From contig DS999222.1 of assembly GCA_000156295.1 (NCBI GenBank), forward strand, positions 268,966 to 332,965: a stretch of 64,000 nucleotides of DNA, given 5' to 3'. The notes beneath the pieces are model-generated. The model saw only the letters and a program-made list of their open reading frames with translations, ran no database searches and was not told the DNA's origin. Position numbers and translations under genes: made by a program. Positions 1-8,552 of this stretch are shown here, in pieces. Source of the stretch: a marine gamma proteobacterium HTCC2148. Its GTDB lineage: Bacteria > Pseudomonadota > Gammaproteobacteria > Pseudomonadales > Halieaceae. Within the stretch, counting starts at the first letter, position 1. Every line of letters starts with the position of its first letter.

Positions 1-382
1 CACATTGATTACGGCAATACCGGGGCTGTCCACGGGTGGTGCCGGCGCAATGCGTAAAGCAGAGGACTGGTTATCAGCCCTGCAGAGCGTGGTTAATGGT
101 TTTGATGTGACCCAGCATGCTATTACCAATCACCGCTTCAGGAATACTCCTGAGGGGATTGAGTGTCGTGCGTATTTGGCCGCAGAACATATAATTTTTA
201 ACGACCCTGAAACCAATTTTGCCACGCCTGATGAAACGGCTTTTGTGATTGGTGAATACACCAACGTGTATTGTCCAAGTAATACCGGCTGGAAAATTTG
301 CAAGTCAAAGCTGGTGACCAGGTATTCCAAGGGAAATGTTGGATTGTTTGCGATTGCCGGTGAACGTGCGGCGAAGTTGTAG
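1..382 (+). CDS. NTF2/SnoaL-like family protein, 5' end outside window
   Basis: The frame is open to the left edge, so the true start is probably outside the window; a TTG at 5 is the first possible start inside it. The visible 125 residues have the pattern of a SnoaL-like / nuclear-transport-factor-2 fold: a His-Ala-Ile-Thr-Asn-His segment (about residues 38-43), a helix with EGIECRAYLAAEHIIF (about 50-65), then alternating beta strands ending in SKLVTRYSKGN. These proteins are small cone-shaped barrels, some enzymes (isomerases, dehydratases, dioxygenase beta subunits) and some ligand binders. No catalytic residue can be assigned from this part. It is followed after about 50 bases by the DUF5062 gene on the same strand. 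Family assignment is fairly secure; function is unknown. Confidence 0.6.
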   Translation, partial: TLITAIPGLSTGGAGAMRKAEDWLSALQSVVNGFDVTQHAITNHRFRNTPEGIECRAYLAAEHIIFNDPETNFATPDETAFVIGEYTNVYCPSNTGWKICKSKLVTRYSKGNVGLFAIAGERAAKL

Positions 383-431
383 TGAGTGTGCTCTAATTGT
401 TGCTACTAATCGGGGTTGAGGCGAGCAGGTT

Positions 432-668
432 ATGAAGAAACTGAAAAACGAAAAGGAGATGGTCAAAAAAGCGATTGCGGCCGGCGTCAAATATGGAGAG
501 GAGCGTGGTGTGGTTGAATTTGAGCCTACCGACTCTGCGGCCGATAAAATTGAATACATCTACCGATTGCTGGTGCACGATAAGGTCATTCAGCCTATCC
601 CTCCGGACCAGCTATCTCAACTGGCCATGAAACACAGACTCGCGATGTGGGCGTCAAAATTAAAATAG
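432..668 (+). CDS. DUF5062 family small protein
   Basis: A 78-residue, mostly helical, charged cytoplasmic protein with no signal peptide or membrane segment. The layout (Lys-rich N terminus, KAIAAGVKYGEERG, then KIEYIYRLLVHDKVIQP, then KHRLAMWASK at the end) matches my recollection of DUF5062, a gammaproteobacterial family of unknown function and about this length. It starts at ATG 432 with a weak purine-rich stretch upstream and runs in the direction of the preceding NTF2-like gene, 49 bases after it. Just after its stop is a perfect 7-base inverted repeat (669-683) with no T run. I assign no function. Confidence 0.6.
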   Translation: MKKLKNEKEMVKKAIAAGVKYGEERGVVEFEPTDSAADKIEYIYRLLVHDKVIQPIPPDQLSQLAMKHRLAMWASKLK

Positions 669-702
669 CGATCGCGGCGATCGAACACAAGAGAATGGTA
701 AC

Positions 703-722
703 GGAACGTCCGCTTTGAGATA
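703..722. repeat. Half copy of intergenic repeat family
   Basis: The stretch ACGTCCGCTTTGAGATAA here shares the core of the repeat family seen fully at 2356-2426, 12121-12197 and 13946-14021. Only one arm is recognisable. It lies between the DUF5062 gene and yegP. Confidence 0.4.
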
Positions 723-870
723 ACAGCAGGTTTTAGGGAGCTAAAAACCTGGTATTCAGCTCAGCTGGGAAGTGACTTGTACATAATTTGTCCAGCTGTG
801 CGCTGGCAAGTTACCAATTCCTTACTAAAGTTAGGACCGAGTAAAGTCACTCGACTAACGGAGATAGATG

Positions 871-1200
871 ATGGCGGGAAAATACGATCTTAAAAAAAGT
901 CCTAGCGGTAAACATATGTTTAATCTCAAGGCAGCTAATGGCCAGATTATCTTGACGAGCGAGCTGTATGAGTCGAAGAAAGCAGCAGAAAATGGTATTT
1001 CTTCAGTGAAGAAAAATGCTGGTAATGACGCCAGATTTGAACGCAAAGTGTCGAAGAAAGGGCAACCTTATTTTTCACTCAATGCCGCCAACGGTCAATC
1101 TATTGGCAAGAGCGAGATGTATTCAGGCAACGCTGGAATGGAAAACGGGATCGCTTCAGTCAAAAAGAACGCGGATGCACGGGTAGAAGATAATACCTAG
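871..1200 (+). CDS. yegP: YegP-like protein with two DUF1508 repeats
   Basis: About 110 residues made of two tandem DUF1508 modules (roughly residues 3-52 and 53-102). Each carries a Lys-rich start, a FxLxAANGQxI strand (FNLKAANGQII, then FSLNAANGQSI), a S-E-x-Y segment and a closing xENGIxSVKKNA helix. YegP-like proteins are small cytoplasmic proteins of unclear function; duplication of the module is typical. Two adjacent ATGs are possible, at 868 and 871. GGAG at 860-863 is 7 bases from the second but only 4 from the first, so I prefer 871. A strong Rho-independent terminator follows directly, so it is probably monocistronic. Confidence 0.85.
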   Translation: MAGKYDLKKSPSGKHMFNLKAANGQIILTSELYESKKAAENGISSVKKNAGNDARFERKVSKKGQPYFSLNAANGQSIGKSEMYSGNAGMENGIASVKKNADARVEDNT

Positions 1201-1225
1201 CCGATGGGGGCAAACCGCTGCATAG

Positions 1226-1249
1226 ACCCCGCCTTCAGCGGGGTTTTTT
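1226..1249 (+). terminator. Rho-independent terminator after yegP
   Basis: A perfect 7-bp stem (1226-1232 with 1238-1244), a five-base loop CTTCA and a run of six T (1244-1249). It sits 25 bases after the yegP stop. Confidence 0.9.
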
Positions 1250-1366
1250 CTGCGCTTAAATAAACACTTCCCATCACGTCAGCTTCTAGATCAAACTGAA
1301 GCGACAGAACTGCCCAAAGAAGGCCAAACAATTAAAAAATCTAAGAGTAAAGCGCGAACACCTCGT

Positions 1367-1987
1367 GTGCTCTCCCCCCGAAATATCCTGATACTCGCAG
1401 TCGTTGTCAGTGTTTACCAGTATGCCACCACAGGCAAAGTAAGCTGGGTCGAAACAGCATATAAGTCGATCGAAAACAGAGTCACTGGTTACGCCACTCG
1501 GCCCGAGGCCGGATGGAGGAAAGCAGCTGATAAGATTGAGGACCTGGGCGCTGCAAGAGAGGCCACTCCCACTGATTTTGAGATTACGGGCAAGGTGGTT
1601 AGGGTAGCCGACGGCGATACACTTCATGTCTTTGGCGATCAAGTGAAGACAAAAATTCGTTTGTATGGAATTGATGCCCCAGAAAGGGATCAGGCTTATT
1701 ACAGGCAAGCCAAGGATGCGTTAGCGGGAATGACAGCAGGGCAGACAGTAGGTGTCGCTGTTGTGGAGCAAGACCAGTACGGGCGCACTGTTGGCACGAT
1801 CTATCTCGATGGAAAGAACATCAACCGAGCGATGGTGCAGAGAGGCTATGCGTGGTGGTATCGAAGGTACGCGAAGTATAATCGCCCTCTTCAGGAGGCA
1901 GAAAAATATGCTCAGGCTCAAAAACTGGGCCTGTGGTCTGACCCCGATCCTATTCCTCCCTGGGAGTGGAGAAGGGGGCGGAACTGA
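1367..1987 (+). CDS. Membrane-anchored SNase-like (thermonuclease) protein
   Basis: A staphylococcal-nuclease-fold protein with an N-terminal hydrophobic segment (about residues 7-20) that is either a signal sequence or an anchor, placing the nuclease domain outside the cytoplasm. The SNase domain covers about residues 72-195. The expected catalytic and calcium residues are present: D82 and D84 in VADGDT, R98 and D103/E106 in RLYGIDAPE, and R140 in QYGRT. It should hydrolyse DNA or RNA to short products in a Ca-dependent way. The start is uncertain: GTG 1367 is used here, but the frame is open back to 1226 without ATG, GTG or TTG, reading through the yegP terminator. The N terminus may therefore be truncated or the start unusual. 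Confidence 0.75.
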   Translation: MLSPRNILILAVVVSVYQYATTGKVSWVETAYKSIENRVTGYATRPEAGWRKAADKIEDLGAAREATPTDFEITGKVVRVADGDTLHVFGDQVKTKIRLYGIDAPERDQAYYRQAKDALAGMTAGQTVGVAVVEQDQYGRTVGTIYLDGKNINRAMVQRGYAWWYRRYAKYNRPLQEAEKYAQAQKLGLWSDPDPIPPWEWRRGRN

Positions 1988-2787
1988 TGCTTTTAGCAAC
2001 CGTGATCATTGTGTAGAGATTCAGTAAATCGTGATCTTAGTTCATCCAAGTATGCTCAAAGACATTCCCAAAATTCTTTTCTTGGTAAAACACACAAGTG
2101 AGCTCTAAATTATCCCAAGCTTATTCAGGGAGGGACAGGCGTCTATGCGCTTAACTCGGTCGGCAGATGTATCTGTCATCGCAAATGGCTCAATAGCATT
2201 ATCAACGTCGCTGTACGCCTGTTGGCTGGGTTTTTTTAGCACGATCCTAGCGCACCTTGGCTTGCACAATTCATTACTCGAAATGCTGCGGTGATCTTCG
2301 AGTGTTTGTTTCTGGCAAAAAGTGAACATCTTTTCGATTATAGGGCGAAATCCTGTATGAGGTGAAAGCGGACATTACTTACGCCAGGGTGGACTCACGT
2401 CTCCTGACGTTCGCTTTCACCTATTAGCAGCCTTCGGTCTATCCTTGTTGAAATAATGACAACAGGAGGCGCTCCGACGATGACTTTGACGGACTCACCG
2501 CAGCGAACCGGTTACCCCCGACATCCCATTGTTACTGCTTATACTCCCCACCGCTTTGTCTGCTCAAAGTTACCTTTTGCTAATGATTTAGCCGCCACTC
2601 TTAGGATAGAATTGGCCAGCCCTTTTGTTAAGGGCAGCGTCAACGCCTGGCGGCTGCGGGCTTGTTCTACCAAGATATTTCAACAACGGTGGCAGGTGTT
2701 TGCATAATGACAAGTTTTAGACCCAAAACTAATGAGCTGTCGACGACATAGCAGCGCAAAAGAAATCAAATCTAAAGGTAATCATCA
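1988..2787. other. Intergenic stretch with one repeat element
   Basis: About 800 bases with no ORF I can support. It contains the 71-bp inverted-repeat element at 2356-2426. The longest frame (2456-2707) has no recognisable domain and unlikely composition. The last 30 bases before 2788 hold a purine-rich site (CTAAAGGTAAT) that can serve as ribosome binding site for the next gene. Confidence 0.5.
2356..2426. repeat. Full copy of accessory-region inverted-repeat element
   Basis: The outer arms are a perfect 11-bp inverted repeat: AGGTGAAAGCG at 2360-2370 and CGCTTTCACCT at 2412-2422, about 41 bases apart. The left end (TATGAGGTGAAAGCGGACAT) is identical over 20 bases to 12129-12148. The whole unit is non-coding. 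Confidence 0.75.
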
Positions 2788-3801
2788 ATGAAAACTGTAC
2801 GGAATTACACTCTTCTGATCTCTGCAATCCCTCTAGTTGCCTCGATTAACATTGCAGCCAGCGAAACGACCATTCCGGTAACGGAAGAAAACTTCTCTCA
2901 CGCTGAAACGGCGCGAAATTACCGTAACTGGGCCAAGCAGGGTGCGAACAAGATGTTTGTCATAATGCCCGGCCTGCCTCCTCGCGGTAAAGCAGCCGCA
3001 ACTGTGCAAATGAACGACGACACCCTTTATGGTTCGGCCATTGTAGAAGCCGTCGATGGCAAGGTGACGTTTTCAATACCTGACACTGATAACTACCTCG
3101 CCGTACAAGTGGTAACCGAACGCGGACACGGGCAGCAATATGTTGTAGAAGATGGTGACTATAACCTGCCGGTTGAATCGCAATACGCGTTCCTGATTTA
3201 TCGCTCTGGGACCGAGAATGGGATCGACGTCGCTAAAGCAAATTTAGATAAAGTGGATGTAACTGACCTTAATTTCGCCACGACGTATCAGGTGCAGCCT
3301 TACGATTACGACGAAGTCGAAAAGTGGGTAAAGAAATACACACAAGAAGTGAACAGCATGGATAACTTCACCTACACGTTTCCTCGCACGTCTAAAGAAG
3401 TCACCGATCTACACCAGTGGAATTTAGAAAATGCCGCAGGCTGGGGAGGAGCAAGCCCTGAAGCGTTTGTAGGTAATAAATACGCCAACAGCTCTAAAAT
3501 GAAGGCCGGCACCTGCTATACCTCGACATTTAATGACCCAGAGAATAAGTTTTTCACCTCCATCACTGCTTACGATAGTGATAAATACTTGATGGAAGGT
3601 GTCCGCAGCATCAATTCGCATGCGTGGGACAAGAACAGCGATGGCACAATCACCGTATCGTTTAATTGCGGCGAAAGCGCGAAAAATAATATTGATACAC
3701 AAGGCAATGACTTCACCTTCACTTCACGTCATTACGGCGTAAACCCCAAGGTGATTAATAGTTCAGAAGACCCCATTATTTCTGCACTTAAAGCTCAGTA
3801 G
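2788..3801 (+). CDS. Secreted DUF1254/DUF1214 domain protein
   Basis: A 337-residue protein with a typical signal peptide (about residues 1-25, basic start, hydrophobic core, cleavage near ASA/ASE). The mature part resembles DUF1254 at the N side (VTEENFSHAETARNY..., about 31-45) and DUF1214 at the C side (ENKFFTSITAYDSDKYL, about 250-266, and TVSFNCGE). These two domains usually occur together in exported proteins of unknown biochemical role that are common in marine and mycobacterial genomes. Here the N-terminal DUF1254 part is short. It is probably periplasmic. A stump of another DUF1214 gene lies at 11222-11491, so this accessory region once carried at least two such genes. A degenerate tRNA-like sequence follows about 50 bases downstream. 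Confidence 0.65.
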   Translation: MKTVRNYTLLISAIPLVASINIAASETTIPVTEENFSHAETARNYRNWAKQGANKMFVIMPGLPPRGKAAATVQMNDDTLYGSAIVEAVDGKVTFSIPDTDNYLAVQVVTERGHGQQYVVEDGDYNLPVESQYAFLIYRSGTENGIDVAKANLDKVDVTDLNFATTYQVQPYDYDEVEKWVKKYTQEVNSMDNFTYTFPRTSKEVTDLHQWNLENAAGWGGASPEAFVGNKYANSSKMKAGTCYTSTFNDPENKFFTSITAYDSDKYLMEGVRSINSHAWDKNSDGTITVSFNCGESAKNNIDTQGNDFTFTSRHYGVNPKVINSSEDPIISALKAQ

Positions 3802-3849
3802 TTGCTATAGATGTCGACACGGTATGCATCAGTTCACAACTCCGGAGAG

Positions 3850-3941
3850 TGCATTATAGCTCGGAGTTGCACCGCAGCGGTGCAGTAGTATTCCAAACAC
3901 TGGCAGTGTTGAGGTCAGCGGTTTGATCCCGCTTAGTTCCA
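3850..3941 (+). pseudogene. Degenerate tRNA-Ala(GGC)-like sequence
   Basis: The 3' half is tRNA-like: an anticodon arm AAACA-CTGGCAG-TGTTG (3895-3911) with T33 and anticodon GGC at 3902-3904, a five-base variable region AGGTC, a perfect T arm AGCGG-TTTGATC-CCGCT (3917-3933) and acceptor strand TAGTTCC plus discriminator A. The first anticodon-stem pair is A-G. The 5' half is broken: TAGCTC is kept, but the D arm is replaced by a longer stretch with a TGCACCGC-A-GCGGTGCA palindrome (3869-3885), and the 5' acceptor pairs poorly. The end is ACTCA, not ACCA. It is most likely a decayed tRNA-Ala or a remnant of an integration site in one. Confidence 0.6.
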
Positions 3942-3952
3942 CTCATAAAATC

Positions 3953-3984
3953 AAAGGGTTACGTTAAACCGTAGCCCTTTTTTT
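3953..3984 (+). terminator. Rho-independent terminator after the tRNA-like sequence
   Basis: An 11-bp stem (3953-3963 with 3970-3980, one T-G wobble), a six-base loop and a run of seven T (3978-3984). Its position right behind the tRNA-like sequence fits an old tRNA transcription unit. Confidence 0.8.
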
Positions 3985-4082
3985 ATGCCTGACTGGTTTG
4001 TGGGCAACCTCTGGTCAACCGTGGCATAAGGCCACGAAAAAAAATCGAAGTGGGTCTGCGCGGACGAGTGCGGCCTTGTCCC

Positions 4083-4101
4083 TAACGTCCGCTTTCGCCT
4101 A
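4083..4101. repeat. Half copy of intergenic repeat family
   Basis: TAACGTCCGCTTTCGCCTA matches the right arm of the full element (TGACGTTCGCTTTCACCTA at 2405-2423) with three changes. The left arm is not clear. Confidence 0.4.
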
Positions 4102-4384
4102 CAAACGGTCATACCGGTTATACTGATCCTGAGGGCCGCTTCCGTGTAACTTGCGACCTTTCGGTTATGTTATGGTCTAAGTTCGACTTCGGCTAAGACG
4201 AACCACTGTTATCCTCATGCATGTGGTCGGGCGTTTTGAGTTTTACAGATTTTACGTGGGAGCCACGGTACCCTCTAACGTACAGGAGAATCACTAAAAA
4301 TAGCGCAGGTCTCTAGGCATTGCGGAGCTAGGGAACTTGTGTGTAGTTGTGATTTCACGCCCGAAGATCGAGAGTTAAAAAAAT

Positions 4385-4645
4385 ATGAAAGAAGAATGCT
4401 TCATGAAAGCCGAGGTTGCTGCGGAAAAGTACCTGAAATTCGCGGAAAACGATTACGTAAATGCATTAGTTGCGCTTTTGCTCATCTTCACAGTATGGCA
4501 GGATGTTTTAGCCAGCTTCGGTCAAGGGCTTGAGGGCTTCAAAATCAAAGCCGAGCACGGGCTCCTGTTTCTCTATTTCAATCTCTTACTTCTCTCGATT
4601 GCTCGGATCTGCAAGGCGTACGTTAGCCAGAGAAGAAAACGGTGA
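4385..4645 (+). CDS. Small membrane protein of unknown function
   Basis: An ORF of 86 residues, probably starting at the second Met (ATG 4403, 80 residues, with GAAGAA in front). It has two hydrophobic segments, about residues 24-44 (ALVALLLIFTVW...) and 58-76 (LLFLYFNLLLLSIARI), separated by a polar loop. The C terminus is basic (SQRRKR), which suggests both ends face the cytoplasm. I do not recognise a family. It stands alone between the tRNA remnant and the convergent PaaK-like gene. Coding status rests on the two well-formed membrane segments only. Confidence 0.4.
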   Translation: MKEECFMKAEVAAEKYLKFAENDYVNALVALLLIFTVWQDVLASFGQGLEGFKIKAEHGLLFLYFNLLLLSIARICKAYVSQRRKR

Positions 4646-4922
4646 GGCAAGCAACCCTTGATGAAGGATTGGCATGCCAAACACAGTGAACAAGGTTTTG
4701 GGATCAATCAGCGCGAACTTCTCCAGATCAGCAACCCCAGTCAACAGAATCAGCGAGGGTGTCCGCTCTCAACAGGGCCTTTATACTTCCTATACTTAAA
4801 CAGACAACAAGCGAACCCGCATATTATGGCAATTGCGATACGCAGCAGCCTGGCTGCCAGGAACTTGATGTGCGCGCGCCTTTTCCATTGCACTGACCTG
4901 AAAGCATTCGATCAAGGTGCAC

Positions 4923-6371
4923 TCAGCCGTCTTCGTTCGGTGAGAAATCCGAAGTGAAATTCTGGTATTTCCTTCCCATCCCTTTAGGGATAAAGTCCAC
5001 CCGCCGGATATCGAATTTCTCATTTGAACCGGGGGCGACCGACTCTACCACCTCTTTCCAGGAATCAGAAACATAACTTGTAAACTCGGAATCAGAATCC
5101 CCAACCGAGATAAAACGAAACTCGAAAGCACCATCCTGAAACTGATGAAGCTGATATTGACGGAAGTTTTTCGAAATAGGAGCAGGAATTGATTCAATTT
5201 TATTTCGAAAGCTCTCCCAATACTGCCATGTATTACCAGGAAGATAAGCCGTTCTCCTGTAGCGGCCTGTAATTCTTTCAAACGATGGCAGGGTTCTCCC
5301 GCAAGGGCACGGACCTTCAACTACCTCTGCCATATCGTCAGTATCATATCGGATCAGGGGCATTGCCAGGTTATTCAAACCTGTAACAAGAATGCGCCCC
5401 GTTTCACCAGGGCGACAGGCCTGACCGTGTTCATCAACAATTTCCACCAGGCAATGCTCGATATGGACATGATAACGCCCTCCTTCGGGACAGCGAGATG
5501 CTACGATTCCGATTTCGTTTAATCCGTAATTTTGATCAATTCTCAGTTCGAATGCTTCCTGAGCGCGTATGCGCATGTTCGTAGTAAGTTGCGTTGCGAC
5601 TGCCTGTATTCCCTTTAGGTCTTGGCAGTGACTGAAATTTTCCTGGCCGAATGCCAAGCTCTCAAGCACCCCTGCTTCGACAGTGAGATACTCCACATGA
5701 TTTTCTCTCAACCATTGCAATTGATCATCGATAGGCAACAAAATGTCGCATCCGATAGCTCGGGAAGTTTCAAACCAGTTACTCACATAAGGCCACTGAT
5801 TGGAATGATAGGTTTTCGACCTATCGTCATACGATTGATGTGGGAATTCATCTGGAGGCCGTATGTACGCCATCAAACCAGTCGGAGCATAACGAAACCA
5901 ACGAAGCTCTCTTTGTTTGAGCACTCCGAAAAACTGCGCATTCCTGCGGGAAAGCCTTACCTGCACAGGTTCACCAGTGGTGCCGGAACTTTTTATGCCA
6001 CCAATTGCTTCATAGCCGTCAGGCACAGATTCCGCCATCAACCGATCCCTATGCTCGCGTAGCATGGTCTTGGTCAGGGGAGGAAAGATGGACAAATCTA
6101 CCTGAGAGGAAAAGTCCGTCTCTCTCAAATCTAGTTTGCCTATCATCTCCCTATAATAAGGAACTTGCCGTACAGCAAATAGGAGAAACTCCTGCAACCG
6201 TTGACGGATGCGTTCCTGCATCTCCTCAAGATCGCGAAATTCATTTTCAAGCATTCGCGATAAGAGCGCCTCAACCCTCTGCCGACTAGGTACACTATTA
6301 CGCAACGACCAGCGCATCTGCTCCTCACGCTCCCGTTGTAGACTTGTTGCCTGGTTTATCTTTAGCCCCAT
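4923..6371 (-). CDS. PaaK/CapK-like AMP-dependent ligase
   Basis: A 482-residue member of the ANL adenylating superfamily, nearest to phenylacetate-CoA ligase and the CapK-like group. It should activate a carboxylic acid as an acyl-adenylate. Visible motifs are the P-loop SSGTTGEP (128-135), YGLNEIG (282-288, the A5 motif with Asn in place of the usual Thr/Ser before Glu), RYDTDD (341-346) and CPCGR (355-359), the Cys pair typical of this subfamily. The substrate cannot be told. It is divergent from a luciferase-like oxidoreductase (start 6722); no CoA-pathway partner is adjacent. The lower GC of this gene and its neighbour, inside a scar-rich region, suggests horizontal origin. CapK-like members in polysaccharide or peptide-tailoring clusters are an alternative role. 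Confidence 0.75.
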   Translation of the reverse strand: MGLKINQATSLQREREEQMRWSLRNSVPSRQRVEALLSRMLENEFRDLEEMQERIRQRLQEFLLFAVRQVPYYREMIGKLDLRETDFSSQVDLSIFPPLTKTMLREHRDRLMAESVPDGYEAIGGIKSSGTTGEPVQVRLSRRNAQFFGVLKQRELRWFRYAPTGLMAYIRPPDEFPHQSYDDRSKTYHSNQWPYVSNWFETSRAIGCDILLPIDDQLQWLRENHVEYLTVEAGVLESLAFGQENFSHCQDLKGIQAVATQLTTNMRIRAQEAFELRIDQNYGLNEIGIVASRCPEGGRYHVHIEHCLVEIVDEHGQACRPGETGRILVTGLNNLAMPLIRYDTDDMAEVVEGPCPCGRTLPSFERITGRYRRTAYLPGNTWQYWESFRNKIESIPAPISKNFRQYQLHQFQDGAFEFRFISVGDSDSEFTSYVSDSWKEVVESVAPGSNEKFDIRRVDFIPKGMGRKYQNFTSDFSPNEDG

Positions 6372-6721
6372 ACTGTACCGCCACCTAATCAGTTCAATGC
6401 GAGAAAAATCCTGTTAAATGCAATAATCTTGTTTACACTTGCGCTTCTTTATTTGCAACATGCGCACCCTTTTTCTGCACGACAATTTCCCGCCCAATTT
6501 CCTCATGTCGCCACGGCTCTGGCCAAGGACAATGCCAAGGAGGTGATATATAGCACCTTGAAAAATCACGAAACGAAAAATACACAACCTGCAATTAGCA
6601 GGCTAGACTGGAGAGGTAAACGGCAGAAAAGTGTCTCTTAGAAATAGGCGCAAATGGCCCCTCAAGGTCTGACGACTTACACGTCAACCATTAAAAGAGT
6701 TTTTTTGCGAAATCAAAAATT
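6372..6721. other. Divergent promoter region
   Basis: About 350 AT-rich bases between two genes that point away from each other, so both promoters should be here. I see no clear operator. A short frame at 6429-6641 has no recognisable protein pattern. Confidence 0.4.
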
Positions 6722-7597
6722 ATGAAACACTGGTTATCACTGGTCGGCATTAGTAAGGTTGAGGACTACATCGAACTAGCGCAGTTCGCAGAAAAAATTG
6801 GCTTTTATGGCGTCGCCGTAGCCGATCATCTCCTGATTCCCTCACAATCTGTCTCTGTCCACTCCAATAGCAAGGACTCTACTTGGCGACCCAGAGAGGC
6901 GCAATGGCCTGACCCATGGATTATCCTTACCGCCATCGGGTTGGCAACCAGCAGTTTGCGTCTTACCACCAACATCTACCTCGCAGCTCTGCGCGACCCC
7001 TTTAGCACTGCTAAGGCGATTAGTACTGCATCTCGCTTAACTAATAATAGAGTCAGCTGCGGGCTGGCCGCGGGCTGGCAAAAAGAAGAGTTCGAATTTT
7101 CAGGGGTAGATTTCCAGTCTCGAGGTCGTCGGCTAGACGAGACGATTATGGTCATGAAGAAATTATGGAGCGGTACCGAAGTTAGCCACGAAGGTGAATT
7201 TTTTCAATTCAACGGAGCACTGCAGCAACCAACTCCGACCCAACCAATTAAAATAAGAATAGGTGGATCTAGCGCGCCAGCCCTGCGCCGCGCTGCGCGG
7301 CATGACGGCTGGATGGGTGAACCTATGTCCAAAGATAAATTAATCGAAACCGTCAAAATTTTAGAAAATCTGCGTGCTGAGCAAAAAAAATCGGAGCCCA
7401 TGGATTTATTTTTTACGCTGATGGAAATGCCCACTCGAGAAATTTATAACGAGTTGGATAGTATGGGCTTGTCAAATCGTGTAGCGATTACACCCTGGAA
7501 ACGAGAAAGGTGGCTGCGGCAAGGTGAAAATCCGGAACAAATTGAAGTTAAAAAACTTGCCCTAATACGTTTTGCACAGGACGTTATCGACATATGA
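6722..7597 (+). CDS. Luciferase-like (LLM class) flavin/F420 oxidoreductase
   Basis: A 291-residue TIM-barrel protein of the bacterial luciferase-like family. Supporting patterns are YIELAQFAEKIGFYGVAVAD near the N terminus, LRLTTNIYLAALRDP (about 81-95), the RVSCGLAAGWQKEEF stretch (about 110-127; usually GxGxGW..E) and GGSSAPALRRAARHDGW (about 186-202), a flavin/F420 phosphate-binding loop. Such enzymes are FMN-dependent monooxygenases or F420-dependent oxidoreductases; the sequence does not decide which. It is slightly short for the family (usually 300-350). It is divergent from the PaaK-like ligase and followed by a dead IS6 copy about 160 bases downstream, so any co-transcribed gene may have been lost. 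Confidence 0.8.
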   Translation: MKHWLSLVGISKVEDYIELAQFAEKIGFYGVAVADHLLIPSQSVSVHSNSKDSTWRPREAQWPDPWIILTAIGLATSSLRLTTNIYLAALRDPFSTAKAISTASRLTNNRVSCGLAAGWQKEEFEFSGVDFQSRGRRLDETIMVMKKLWSGTEVSHEGEFFQFNGALQQPTPTQPIKIRIGGSSAPALRRAARHDGWMGEPMSKDKLIETVKILENLRAEQKKSEPMDLFFTLMEMPTREIYNELDSMGLSNRVAITPWKRERWLRQGENPEQIEVKKLALIRFAQDVIDI

Positions 7598-7759
7598 TGG
7601 AGAACGGTGCCGGCAATCCAGTGGATTTCATCGCAAGTTTGGCTGCCCTGGTGCCTAAGCCGAGGGTCAATCTCACGCGATTCCATGGCGTTCTTGACCC
7701 CAATCACTGCCGGCGCGGGTATCGCCAAGTTAAATGCCCATCGCCGGTAGAATCACCTC

Positions 7760-8443
7760 ATGAATACTTATAAGCGCCACCCGTTCCCACCTGATATCAT
7801 TTCCTACGCCGTCTGGCTCTACTATCGGTTCAATCTCAGTCACCGAGATATTGAGTATCTTCTGGCAGAGCGGGGTATCACTGTCAGTCAAGAAACGATC
7901 CGATTATGGTGTATCAAGTTCGGCACTATCTACACAAGGCGTCTGAAGCGAAAGCACCGGGGCTACGGCGATACCTTCTTCATTGATAAAGTCTTCGTCA
8001 AGATCAACGGCAACCAGCACTGCCTTTGGCGTGCGGTGGATCAAGACGGAGAAGTGGTTGATGTTTTCCTTCAGGCTAGACGGGATGGCGCAGCAGCTAA
8101 ACGCTTCTTCAGGCGGCTATTGCGAAGTCATGGCGGAGAACCCAGGAAAATCGTGACTGACAAGTTGCGAAGCTATGGAATCGCTCATCGTGAGCTCATT
8201 CCCGAGACGATACATAGCACTGAGCGGTATGAGAACAATCGGGCATAGCAATGGCACGAGGCGACTAGGGTGAGAGAGCGAGGGATGCGGCGATTCAAAT
8301 CGGGGAGGCAGGCACAGCGGTTTCTTGGTGCCCACGCTGGTGTATCTAATTTGTTCAATCTTGGCAGGCATCTGATAAAAGCTAGCCACTATAGGAATCT
8401 CAGGATAAGTGCGTTTGCAGAATGGAGCAGGGCGGTTGCGTAA
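7760..8443 (+). pseudogene. IS6-family transposase, interrupted by TAG
   Basis: The frame encodes an IS6/IS26-type DDE transposase. It is intact from ATG 7760 to a TAG at 8246-8248, after which the same frame continues without interruption to TAA at 8441-8443 (228 codons in all). Conserved parts are FNLSHRDIEYLLAERGI (helix-turn-helix side), DTFFIDKVFV (first catalytic Asp), WRAVDQDGEVVDV, VTDKLRSYG (second Asp) and RVRERGMRRFKS. The TAG falls at the codon of the catalytic Glu of the family (NRAExSH). The second copy at 10605-11156 has Lys (AAG) there, so both copies lost the DDE Glu. I could not identify terminal inverted repeats. Confidence 0.85.
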
Positions 8444-8552
8444 GGCAAGCAGATCGGAACTGTTTCGTTCGTGGCTTTTAACTTGCCGATACCCTCTGCA
8501 CAGCTCGTAGATGCTGTGAAGGTGGCCGATCTGCAGATCGTGTTTAAGCAAC

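Larger units (their letters stand above)
3802..4384. other. Intergenic stretch with tRNA remnant and terminator
   Basis: About 580 bases without a supported gene. From left to right it holds a degenerate tRNA-Ala-like sequence (3850-3941), a Rho-independent terminator (3953-3984), a 6-bp hairpin CGTGGC/GCCACG followed by eight A (about 4019-4043) and a repeat arm at 4083-4101. The rest has no feature I recognise. Confidence 0.5.

Noticed and set aside
669-683. Perfect palindrome CGATCGC-G-GCGATCG after the DUF5062 gene
   Set aside because: Considered as terminator or as a site-specific motif; no T run and only one copy, so nothing can be claimed.
2456-2707. An 83-codon plus-strand frame in the intergenic region
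   Set aside because: No domain pattern, Pro/Arg/Thr-rich composition and no ribosome binding site; more likely chance.
4019-4043. Hairpin CGTGGC/GCCACG followed by eight A, considered as a terminator
   Set aside because: The A run is on the wrong side: on the minus strand the T run precedes the stem, on the plus strand it is A, so it does not form a Rho-independent terminator.
4658-4957. A 99-codon plus-strand frame between the small membrane protein and the ligase
   Set aside because: It overlaps the 3' end of the PaaK-like gene on the other strand and shows no coherent protein pattern.
6429-6641. A 70-codon frame in the divergent promoter region
   Set aside because: Located where two promoters must be; no recognisable sequence and no good start site.
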